This document shows, one piece after another, positions 1 to 5,200 of a DNA stretch of 5,200 bases. The DNA is from Candidatus Zixiibacteriota bacterium (lineage in GTDB: Bacteria; Zixibacteria; MSB-5A5; CAIYYT01): positions 1 through 5,200 of the forward strand of contig JAPLUP010000448.1 of the NCBI GenBank assembly GCA_026397575.1, in the 5' to 3' direction. Position 1 is the first letter of the stretch; each line of letters starts with the position of its first letter. Position numbers and translations under genes: made by a program. A model generated the notes under the pieces. The model had not been told where the DNA came from and searched no databases. It was given only the letters and a program-made list of their open reading frames with translations.

Positions 1-483
1 AATCTTGCGCAGATTTGCATCCCCAGATTCAGCGCCACAGATCAGGACGGCAATCTTACTTCAGTGACAGTGACAGCAAATGGTGTCCCGGTCCCGCTGA
101 CCGCTGGTGAGGTGTGTTTCACACCGATAGTAGGTGTAAACACTCTCGAGCTGACTGCGACCGATGATTGCGGAGCCACGGCCAGTTGTATCACGACCGT
201 GACGGTGACATTGAATCAACCGCCGGTCGTGGTTTGTCCCAGCAATACGACGGTCTTTGCCTGCAATCTTGCGCAGATTTGCATCCCCGGATTCAGCGCC
301 ACAGATCAGGACGGCAATCTTACTTCAGTGACAGTGACAGCAAATGGTGTCCCGGTCCCGCTGACCGCTGGTCAGGCGTGTTTTACACCGGTGGTAGGTG
401 TGAACACTCTTGAGTTGACTGCGACCGATGCTTGCGGAGCCACGGCCAGTTGTATCACCACCGTGACGGTGACGCTGGATCAA
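1..483 (+). repeat. Tandem 264-bp (88-residue) coding repeat, HYR/Ig-like module
   Basis: Bases 1-219 and 265-483 are two copies of the same unit at a spacing of exactly 264 bp; bases 220-264 are the linker part (PPVVVCPSNTTVFAC) that joins them. Each unit carries IC-I-P, FSATDQDGNLTS, a CFTP segment, a TATD-x-CGATASC motif and a VTVTL ending. That ending pattern resembles HYR domains. The full period has six Cys (residues 6, 39, 57, 63, 79, 88), consistent with disulfide-bonded extracellular modules. The first 108 bp of the two copies differ at one base (AGA versus GGA at 25/289, Arg versus Gly), while the next 111 bp differ at 13. More copies probably lie upstream of the window. Confidence 0.9.
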
Positions 484-2169
484 GCTCCGGTGTTCACTCT
501 CTGCCCTCAGGTCGATGGACCCGGTCAGAACCTCTGGGACATTTGGGGTAATACACTGTACGGCGTAGTGCAGGCTACCGATGCGGATGCGGGTCCGGTG
601 GTTCCGCTTGCGTACACGCTGCTTGACTTCACCGGCCCCGTCACGTTTGGCCCGTTCTTTGTTGGTCAGGTGACTGGTGTATGGAGTTGGCCAACGGAGT
701 ATGGCAACAATGCTTATGACGGCCCGTTCACGGCCAGGATTGAAGTCTCGGACGGCTGCAAAACGGACACTTGCGAATTCGAAGTCTATGTGACGGGCAG
801 ACCTAGCAGTGTCGTGGTTGGTAAGCTCCATGACGTGATTCAGGGTCATTACGCGTTTGTTCCTGTCAACATATTTGCTGGCATCATGGAAATCGGCGGT
901 TTCGATCTGTTGATTGGTTACGACGCCAGTGCTTTGACTCTGTCAGATGTCCTTACCGGCCCGATTTTTGGTCCGGAGATTGCTCTCTGGGAGTACTTTA
1001 CGTATCGTTTTGGCGCCACGGGTAACTGCAACGGTCCATGTCCGTCCGGGCTTGTCCGTATAGTTGCGATCGCCGATATAAACAACGGCCGCCCGCACCC
1101 GGTTGATGCTGCGTACCAGCTTACCGGCACTGTGGCCACTCTGAAGTTCCTGGTTACAAACGATCGCACCTATGAGTGCCAGTTTGTACCGTTGGGCTTC
1201 TACTGGATCGACTGCACCGACAACGTGCTTTCGAGCAGGGACGGTCAGCAGGCCTATATAGCCAACCAGATATGGTACTACACAGGTGACGAGTATCCAT
1301 ATGACGAGCTCATACGGATTGACACCGTTGCTGACGGAACCGTCTGGGGTGGATATGCTGGTTGGAAGCATACTCTGGATCCTTACTGCCAGGTTGCGGA
1401 TCCGCTCAAGCCAATGCCAAATGATACGATTGATTTCTACGATGGTGGTATTGATATCGCTTGCGCCGACTCAATCGATCTTCGCGGTGATATCAACCTG
1501 AACGGTATTGCCAACGAAATCGCCGATGCGGTCATTTTCACCCAGTACTTCCTGGTAGGCATCACCGCTTTCCCGGAATACAACATTAACAGTCGTCAAG
1601 GCGCTATTGCCGCTACCGACGTTAATGCCGATGGCACTCCGTTGTCGGTCGGTGACTTGGTGTACGTCGGCGACGACTTCAAGGTCACGAACCTGACGAA
1701 CCTGACTCTGGTTCAGAGTTTGACGGCGGGCGAGTTGAAGGTGTTGTTGTACGATATCTCGACCAAATCGATTGGTTCGGGTCTGCGCGAGGTGGTCCGT
1801 ATTGAGGGTCAGGCGGAGTTGGTGACGGCGGAAGTGGCCGACTATAACGGCAACATGCTGACATCGAAGCTGGAGCAGGCGACATTGCCGACGACGTTTG
1901 CGTTGGGTCAGAACTATCCGAACCCGTTCAATCCGGAAACCGTCATTGAATTTGCGCTGCCGACTACCGGTGAGGTCTCGCTCAAGATCTACAACGTGGC
2001 CGGTCAATTGGTAAGGACTCTGGTCAGCGGCACCACGCCGGCCGGTTACCATCAGATCCGCTGGGATGGTCGCGATGCCAACGGTTCCGACATCTCATCC
2101 GGTGTCTACTTCTACAAAATCGATACCAAGAACTTCTCCGAAACCCGAAAGATGCTCTTGGTCAAATAG
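1..2169 (+). CDS. Large secreted/surface multidomain protein (HYR/Ig-like repeats, cohesin-like, dockerin-like, C-terminal sorting domain), 5' partial
   Basis: The frame is open from base 1 (first codon AAT) to TAG at 2167-2169, giving 722 visible residues; the start and signal peptide lie upstream of the window. Domains in order, numbering from base 1: residues 1-73 and 74-161 are HYR/Ig-like modules rich in Cys and Thr/Val; 162-265 is another Ig/cadherin-like module; about 271-418 is cohesin-like; about 496-560 is dockerin-like; 561-632 is a linker; 633-722 is an FlgD-Ig/type IX-secretion-like tail opening with QNYPNPFNP and ending in GVYFYKI...MLLVK. This indicates an exported, probably cell-surface adhesive or scaffolding protein. 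No catalytic domain is visible, so substrate and partner are unknown. Similar architectures are, from general knowledge, common in Zixibacteria and relatives. It converges with the aro operon and ends 49 bp before a strong hairpin. Coding assignment is very secure; the role is inferred. Confidence 0.93.
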   Translation, partial: NLAQICIPRFSATDQDGNLTSVTVTANGVPVPLTAGEVCFTPIVGVNTLELTATDDCGATASCITTVTVTLNQPPVVVCPSNTTVFACNLAQICIPGFSATDQDGNLTSVTVTANGVPVPLTAGQACFTPVVGVNTLELTATDACGATASCITTVTVTLDQAPVFTLCPQVDGPGQNLWDIWGNTLYGVVQATDADAGPVVPLAYTLLDFTGPVTFGPFFVGQVTGVWSWPTEYGNNAYDGPFTARIEVSDGCKTDTCEFEVYVTGRPSSVVVGKLHDVIQGHYAFVPVNIFAGIMEIGGFDLLIGYDASALTLSDVLTGPIFGPEIALWEYFTYRFGATGNCNGPCPSGLVRIVAIADINNGRPHPVDAAYQLTGTVATLKFLVTNDRTYECQFVPLGFYWIDCTDNVLSSRDGQQAYIANQIWYYTGDEYPYDELIRIDTVADGTVWGGYAGWKHTLDPYCQVADPLKPMPNDTIDFYDGGIDIACADSIDLRGDINLNGIANEIADAVIFTQYFLVGITAFPEYNINSRQGAIAATDVNADGTPLSVGDLVYVGDDFKVTNLTNLTLVQSLTAGELKVLLYDISTKSIGSGLREVVRIEGQAELVTAEVADYNGNMLTSKLEQATLPTTFALGQNYPNPFNPETVIEFALPTTGEVSLKIYNVAGQLVRTLVSGTTPAGYHQIRWDGRDANGSDISSGVYFYKIDTKNFSETRKMLLVK
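484..795 (+). other. Third Ig/cadherin-like module of the surface protein
   Basis: Residues 162-265 start with APVF-x-LCP and end with ARIEVSDGCKTDTCEFEVYVT. That ending has the same 'V-x-D-x-C ... C-x-F-x-V' layout as the two preceding repeats, so this is the same superfamily, but the middle differs. It contains ATDADAGP followed by a Trp-, Tyr- and Phe-rich core (GVWSWPTEYGNN), reminiscent of cadherin- or dystroglycan-like folds. No calcium site is certain. It bridges the repeats and the cohesin-like domain. Fold assignment is by pattern only. Confidence 0.55.
811..1254 (+). other. Cohesin-like domain
   Basis: Residues about 271-418. The segment has the usual cohesin order: an N-terminal strand (SVVVGKLHDV), a strand rich in V/P/N (VPVNIF), the hallmark GGFDLLIGYDASALTL, then WEYFTYRF, a GLVRIVAIAD strand and a VATLKFLVTND strand. 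In cellulosomal proteins cohesins bind dockerins. In bacteria without cellulosomes the same fold occurs in surface proteins with unknown partners. This copy has an insert with Cys at NCNGPCPSG and two more Cys at ECQF and DCTD, possible disulfides. A dockerin-like segment follows in the same chain, so an intramolecular or chain-to-chain contact is possible but unproven. Confidence 0.7.
1486..1680 (+). other. Dockerin type I-like calcium-binding segment, second half apparently short
   Basis: Residues about 496-560 contain two EF-hand-like loops. The first is GDINLNGIANEIADAVIFTQYF (helix complete) and the second is DVNADGTPLSVGDLVYV. Both have the D-x-N-x-D/N-G spacing of dockerins. In related proteins the second loop is followed by a helix of about a dozen residues (LVYLIRVIVGD-type). 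Here only LVYV remains before GDDFKVTNL, so the second helix is cut short. This may be natural divergence or an in-frame loss. Whether the segment still binds calcium or a cohesin cannot be told from sequence. Confidence 0.65.
1897..2166 (+). other. C-terminal FlgD-Ig / type IX secretion-like sorting domain
   Basis: Residues 633-722 begin FALGQNYPNPFNP, continue with a TVIEFALP strand, LKIYNVAGQLVRTL, a WDGRDANG turn and SSGVYFYKID, and end with RKMLLVK. This is the standard C-terminal beta-sandwich found at the end of exported proteins across FCB-group bacteria. In Bacteroidetes a related domain directs type IX secretion and surface attachment. In Zixibacteria-like lineages the secretion route is less well established, so export is known from the family pattern and the exact machinery is inferred. 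Confidence 0.88.
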
Positions 2170-2217
2170 GACTGATCTCTCAGCCGGCGGTCTTAACGCC
2201 GCCAGAATATCAAAACT

Positions 2218-2249
2218 CAAAACCCCGTTCACATACGAACGGGGTTTTG
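2218..2249. terminator. Bidirectional intrinsic terminator between convergent genes
   Basis: A perfect 13-bp inverted repeat (CAAAACCCCGTTC, 2218-2230, with GAACGGGGTTTTG, 2237-2249) encloses a 6-nt loop (ACATAC). The stem has a G/C core and an A-tract on one side matched by a T-tract on the other, so both strands read as a GC hairpin ending in a T-run. It lies 49 bp after the surface-protein stop and 23 bp after the aroQ stop, where a shared terminator is expected. A weaker 5-bp hairpin (GGCGG 2186-2190 with CCGCC 2199-2203) precedes it. The rest of the 102-bp intergenic region shows nothing else. Confidence 0.9.
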
Positions 2250-2271
2250 ATTTCTATGGTTCACTTGATGC

Positions 2272-2567
2272 TCAGACTTTAGCATTGGCGAGATAGTGTA
2301 GCGCCAATAAGTAGCTCTGAGTGCCGAAACCGCTGATTACACCAATTGCTCCCCGCGCGGTAATCATGGTCTGCCGAAACTCCTCGCGCCGATAGAAATT
2401 GCTCAGATGGACTTCGACAGTCGGTATCTTCGACGCCAGCAACGCATCCAGTATAGCCACGGAATCTGAACGTTGATCTGCTCCAACGTCTGATTACCGT
2501 AGATTTCTGGCTGACGCTGACCCAGCAAATTGAGGTTGGGTCCATGGATGACCATGATCTTCTTCAT
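2272..2567 (-). pseudogene. aroQ: 3-dehydroquinate dehydratase, type II (aroQ), internal deletion plus frameshift
   Basis: Type II dehydroquinase turns 3-dehydroquinate into 3-dehydroshikimate in the cytoplasm. ATG at 2567-2565 follows AAAGGA at 7-nt spacing and overlaps the aroB stop as ATGA. The first 35 residues are canonical: [12 protein letters not shown] with the substrate-site Asn11 and lid Arg18, then EIYG with catalytic Tyr23. From base 2460 a different frame gives the canonical C-terminal 62 residues: [26 protein letters not shown] and [11 protein letters not shown]. Only about 97 residues are present against the usual 143-150. About 46-48 residues are missing between INVQI and VAILD, and the loss changes frame; restoring it needs a length of 3n+1, for example about 142 bp. 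The missing block holds the catalytic N-P-G and H-T-S residues, so the product would be inactive. Identification of the family is secure; real mutation versus assembly error is open. Confidence 0.9.
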
Positions 2568-3558
2568 CTGCTGATCCTTTCCCGTGTTTCCGCAAGGGAG
2601 CACCTGAACTGTGCATAGTTAATCGGCACAATTTGATGAGTGCCGCACCGCGGTAACAGAACAAAATTGATTTGCCCGCCGGACCGCTTTTTGTCGTGCT
2701 TGATCTTGTTCCACAGGAGTTCAGCGTCGAGCGCTGCGGCATCGAAGTGGTCGTAGATCGCGGTGATAGCACTCCACATCTGGTTGTGCTCTCCCGGTGG
2801 AAGCGACGAGTACCGTTGTGATAGCATCATAGCGACGAGCATGCCGAACGCTACGGACTTGCCATGCGACCAGCCGACGACAGCCTCGACGGCATGACCG
2901 GTCGTGTGTCCGAAATTCAGCACGCGACGCAGACCTTTCTCATAAGGATCGACATTGACGCGTGTTTCTCGAACAACCGTCGATCACTTGCAGCAAACAC
3001 TTTGATCGCTTCTACGAGTCCCTCCTTGATCTGTTCCGTGCGTAGGGATGAAAGAAAACGACTGTCGCAGATCACCATCTGAGGTACATGAAAGTTGCCG
3101 ATGACATTCTTGGTGTTGCGCAAGTTGACAGCGGTCTTGCCACCGACAGCCGCGTCTACTTGAGCCAGCAGCGTTGTCGGCACGGCGACGTATGCAACAC
3201 CACGCATGTAACATGATGCCGCAAATCCCGTGATGTCCGTCACAACTCCTCCACCGATGCCCAACAGAAGACTGTCGCGGTCAGCTTCATTTTCCCACAA
3301 CCAATTTAGGAGTCGCTGGAGTCGCGCCAAGGACTTATAGCGTTCGCCTCGGGGAAATACATAAACCGAAACACCGTCAAGCATATGCTTGAGCACACTC
3401 TGGGAATAGAGTTCATGTACGCGCTCGTCTACCACAGCATACACGGCAGTGAATAGCTTAAGGAAACGCGGGGTTGCCAGCTTGTCGATTATGTCTGTGC
3501 CGGAATATATGGGTGTTGCGACAGACTGATGCCTGGGTGCATAAATGAATTTCTTCAT
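2564..3558 (-). pseudogene. aroB: 3-dehydroquinate synthase (aroB), internal deletion plus frameshift
   Basis: AroB cyclises DAHP to 3-dehydroquinate with NAD+ and a divalent metal. ATG at 3558 overlaps the aroK stop as ATGA. The first frame (about residues 1-196) has GERYKSL, the NAD-binding GGGVVTD (102-108), PTTLLAQVDAAVGGKT (127-142) and the metal-ligand Glu183 in EAIK. The second frame starts near base 2968 and gives 134 residues: VDPYEKGLRRVLNFGHTTGHAVE with the active-site Arg, Asn and His residues, then SHGKSVAFGM with another metal-ligand His, and a C-terminal DKKRSGG. The two halves total about 330 residues against the usual 350-365. About 25-27 residues between LFEKH and ETRVNVD are missing (the helices leading into the I-x-x-K-x-x-V-V segment), and the loss shifts frame (length 3n+1, about 76-82 bp). 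In the first frame translation would end at 2917 with 213 residues, without the metal-binding His residues. There are no other defects, so the event is recent or technical. Confidence 0.9.
2575..2580 (-). promoter_or_regulatory. Ribosome binding site of aroQ
   Basis: AAAGGA on the - strand lies 7 nt before the aroQ ATG at 2567, within the end of aroB. It supports ATG 2567 rather than the in-frame upstream codon at 2603. aroQ translation is probably also coupled to aroB through the ATGA overlap. Confidence 0.65.
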
Positions 3559-4088
3559 TCGTTGAGCCAATTCATATAGAGACCGACAATCTCCTCCGCC
3601 GCCTGATCAATATTTCCGTTACTGGTGTCAACCTGATGACGAATCCCCTCATAGAACTCAGCCCGCCGGTCGTAGATTTCTTGCAGTCGTTTCTCCGGCG
3701 AAAAACCGTCCAGCAGCGGACGATCGGTGGCATTGCTCAGTCGCGTTGCGAGAACCGCAATGGGCGCATGCAGGAGTATGACCAGTCCGTTGGCGAAAGC
3801 CGCCGCCATGTTGCCATGGTTTGTCAGCATTCCGCCGCCGGTTGCTATCACTTGATGCTCCCGGCTGATGATTTCCGGCAGGAGCGAAGTCTCGCGCTGG
3901 CGGAAGAAGTCCTCACCATAAACTGCAAAAATCTCCGTAACCGGCAATGACATTTGCCGTTCGATAACAGCATCGGTGTCGATGAAGACATAGGCCAACT
4001 TGCGGGCGATGATCTCGCCGATTGTGCTCTTGCCGGTCGCCATCATACCGGTAAGGAACAGGTTTCGTCTCTTAGCGTGCGCGAACAT
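3555..4088 (-). CDS. aroK: Shikimate kinase
   Basis: Phosphorylates shikimate at the 3-OH with ATP, the fifth step of the pathway, in the cytoplasm. The 177 residues match the usual 165-180. Visible motifs: Walker A GMMATGKST (14-22), the D-T-D shikimate and Mg site (37-39), Arg63 in FFRQRE, GGG (84-86) for shikimate binding, the lid Arg123 in DRPLL, and Arg142 in DRRAEFY. All key residues of the NMP-kinase-like fold are present and the gene looks functional. ATG at 4088 is chosen because it gives the normal short lead before the P-loop. It overlaps the aroC end by 17 nt and has no strong Shine-Dalgarno, so translation is probably coupled. The stop TGA overlaps the aroB ATG. The symbol aroK rather than aroL is by convention. 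Confidence 0.95.
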   Translation of the reverse strand: MFAHAKRRNLFLTGMMATGKSTIGEIIARKLAYVFIDTDAVIERQMSLPVTEIFAVYGEDFFRQRETSLLPEIISREHQVIATGGGMLTNHGNMAAAFANGLVILLHAPIAVLATRLSNATDRPLLDGFSPEKRLQEIYDRRAEFYEGIRHQVDTSNGNIDQAAEEIVGLYMNWLNE

Positions 4089-5200
4089 ACTTCAGATACG
4101 AATGATAGTTGGCAAGCGTTTCGCGCATGGAGTCGCCTCCGAATTTCTCCGATATTAGATCGGCAATCACCAACGCCACGACAGCTTCACACACGACACC
4201 CCCCGCGGGGACGATACAAATGTCGGAGCGAACATAGGGTGCGAGGGTTTTGCGCTTGGTCTTCAGGTTGACCGAGTCCAGCGATTTGCCGAGTGTCGAG
4301 ATCGGCTTGAAAAACGCGCGCAACACGATTTCTTCGCCATTAGTGATGCCACCGACGATACCGCCTGCATGATTGGAAACGTAACGATAACCAGCTTTGT
4401 TTTCGTAGACAATCGGGTCATGGACATCGCTGCCGAACGACGACGACGACGCGATGCCGTCACCAATCTCGACCGCTTTGACAGAAGGTACGCTCATAAT
4501 TGCCGCCACGAGGCGCACGCTTGCGCGACGGTCCCCTTGCACATAGCTCCCTAATCCAACCGGCGCTCCAGTGACAATCACTTCAGTAGTGCCACCAAGA
4601 GTATCGCCTTGCTCGACCGCTCTATCTATTTCCTTGATCATCTCGCGGGTAATACTCTTATCGGCACAGCGCACGTGGGATGACTCAACCTCGCGAAAGA
4701 GTTTCGGAGTAAACCTGACCGGTGTGTCATAAGCAACACTGCCAATGCGGCGCGTGTGCGAGTATACTTTGATACCGAAGCAACCGAGATACTGCCTTGC
4801 CACGCTGCCTGCCGCTGTTCGCGACGCCGTCTCACGCGCCGACGACCGCTCGATGACCTTCTGGATGTCGTCAAAACCGTATTTGAGGTAACCGACCAAA
4901 TCGGCGTGTCCCGGCCGAGGAACCAGCTTCTTTTCGCGTTGCTGGCCTTTCCAATTCGCCCAATCCTTATTTTGGATCAAAATTGCGATCGGGCTGCCAA
5001 TCGTGACGCCGTCCCACAGGCCTGCGGTTACCATGGCTGTGTCACGTTCAATGCGCATCCGCCTTCCGCGACCGTAACCCATCTGTCTGCGACGAAGGTC
5101 AATAGTGATGGCCTCGGGATCGAGTTTCAGCCCCGCCGGAATTCCTTCAATGATTGCGGTGAGTGCCGGTCCGTGCGACTCGCCGGCGGTGAGGAACTTA
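4072..5200 (-). CDS. aroC: Chorismate synthase, 5' partial
   Basis: Converts 5-enolpyruvylshikimate-3-phosphate to chorismate using reduced FMN, the last common step to aromatic amino acids, folates and quinones. The frame is open to the right edge (first complete codon AAG at 5199-5197) and 375 residues are visible to TAA at 4074-4072. The visible N-terminus KFLTAGESHGPALTAIIEGIPAG is the first family signature, so only one to three codons, including the start, lie outside. The ATG at 5082 is internal. Other motifs, numbering from 5199: GYGRGRRM (41-48), PGHAD (96-100) with the active-site His, RSSARETA (118-125), the third signature NHAGGIVGGITNG (276-288), and RSD-x-C-x-VPAGG (324-334). 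Length is normal. One divergence: the usual DRKLDAR stretch reads DRRASVR (223-229). It appears functional and leads the aroC-aroK-aroB-aroQ operon; the promoter is outside the window. Confidence 0.95.
   Translation of the reverse strand, partial: KFLTAGESHGPALTAIIEGIPAGLKLDPEAITIDLRRRQMGYGRGRRMRIERDTAMVTAGLWDGVTIGSPIAILIQNKDWANWKGQQREKKLVPRPGHADLVGYLKYGFDDIQKVIERSSARETASRTAAGSVARQYLGCFGIKVYSHTRRIGSVAYDTPVRFTPKLFREVESSHVRCADKSITREMIKEIDRAVEQGDTLGGTTEVIVTGAPVGLGSYVQGDRRASVRLVAAIMSVPSVKAVEIGDGIASSSSFGSDVHDPIVYENKAGYRYVSNHAGGIVGGITNGEEIVLRAFFKPISTLGKSLDSVNLKTKRKTLAPYVRSDICIVPAGGVVCEAVVALVIADLISEKFGGDSMRETLANYHSYLKYVRAR

Noticed and set aside
64..66. GTG at 64 as the start of the surface protein
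   Set aside because: The frame is open to base 1 and residues before it match the second repeat copy exactly, apart from one Arg/Gly change; the gene continues upstream.
1..483. CRISPR or non-coding satellite from the tandem repeats
   Set aside because: The 264-bp unit is in frame, encodes a Cys-rich HYR/Ig-like module, and has no short repeat/spacer structure.
1471..2052. 193-residue open frame on the - strand within the surface protein (also 325-849 and 943-1371 on the - strand)
   Set aside because: Arg- and His-rich, low-complexity translation without recognisable domains or ribosome site; fully inside a gene with strong domain evidence on the + strand.
2403..2603. Programmed ribosomal frameshift joining the two aroQ (and the two aroB) reading frames
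   Set aside because: A frameshift would restore the frame but not the missing residues; conserved protein blocks are absent at both sites, and no typical slippery sequence is seen at the junctions.
3556..3570. TTG at 3570 as the aroB start
   Set aside because: ATG at 3558 forms the ATGA overlap with the aroK stop, matching the aroB-aroQ junction; the extra four residues add nothing conserved.
3954..4271. + strand open frames opposite aroK and aroC (3636-3950, 3954-4271)
   Set aside because: Antisense shadows of well-conserved genes; no family resemblance.
4072..5082. ATG at 5082 as the aroC start
   Set aside because: The frame continues upstream to the window edge and encodes the first chorismate synthase signature (GESHGPALT), so 5082 is internal.

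Overview
The window (roughly 50-55% GC by eye) looks like chromosomal bacterial DNA. It holds the 3' part of a large secreted or surface protein on the + strand, converging on a shikimate-pathway operon on the - strand (aroC-aroK-aroB-aroQ). The surface protein combines HYR/Ig-like repeats, a cohesin-like domain, a dockerin-like calcium-binding segment and a C-terminal tail of the 'QNYPNPFNP ... GVYFYKI' type. From general knowledge, this combination is typical of the FCB-group candidate phyla, above all Zixibacteria. That placement is an inference from domain style, not a search result.

Layout: bases 1-2169 (+) are an open frame that enters from the left edge. It carries two near-identical 88-residue modules, a third Ig/cadherin-like module, the cohesin-like domain, the dockerin-like segment, a linker and the C-terminal sorting-type domain. 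Bases 2170-2271 are intergenic and contain a perfect 13-bp hairpin that can serve as a terminator for both convergent units. Bases 2272-5200 (-) are four tightly packed genes, read from right to left: aroC (5' end just outside the window), aroK, aroB and aroQ. The aroC-aroK overlap is 17 nt, and aroK-aroB and aroB-aroQ overlap by 4 nt (ATGA).

The most notable observation is that the last two genes of the operon are broken in the same way. aroB lacks an internal block of about 25-27 codons and aroQ one of about 46-48 codons. Each loss also shifts the frame, yet everything on either side reads as well-conserved protein and the start/stop overlaps are intact. In aroQ the missing block contains the catalytic Asn and His of the N-P-G...H-T-S segment, so this allele cannot encode a working type II dehydroquinase. 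aroK and aroC look intact. Taken at face value, the cell could turn shikimate into chorismate but could not make dehydroquinate or dehydroshikimate from these genes. The alternative is that both losses are assembly or sequencing errors. A possible third loss, in frame, lies in the surface protein just after the dockerin's second calcium loop. This would favour a technical cause or a population with many deletions. No wholly new system is evident in the window.
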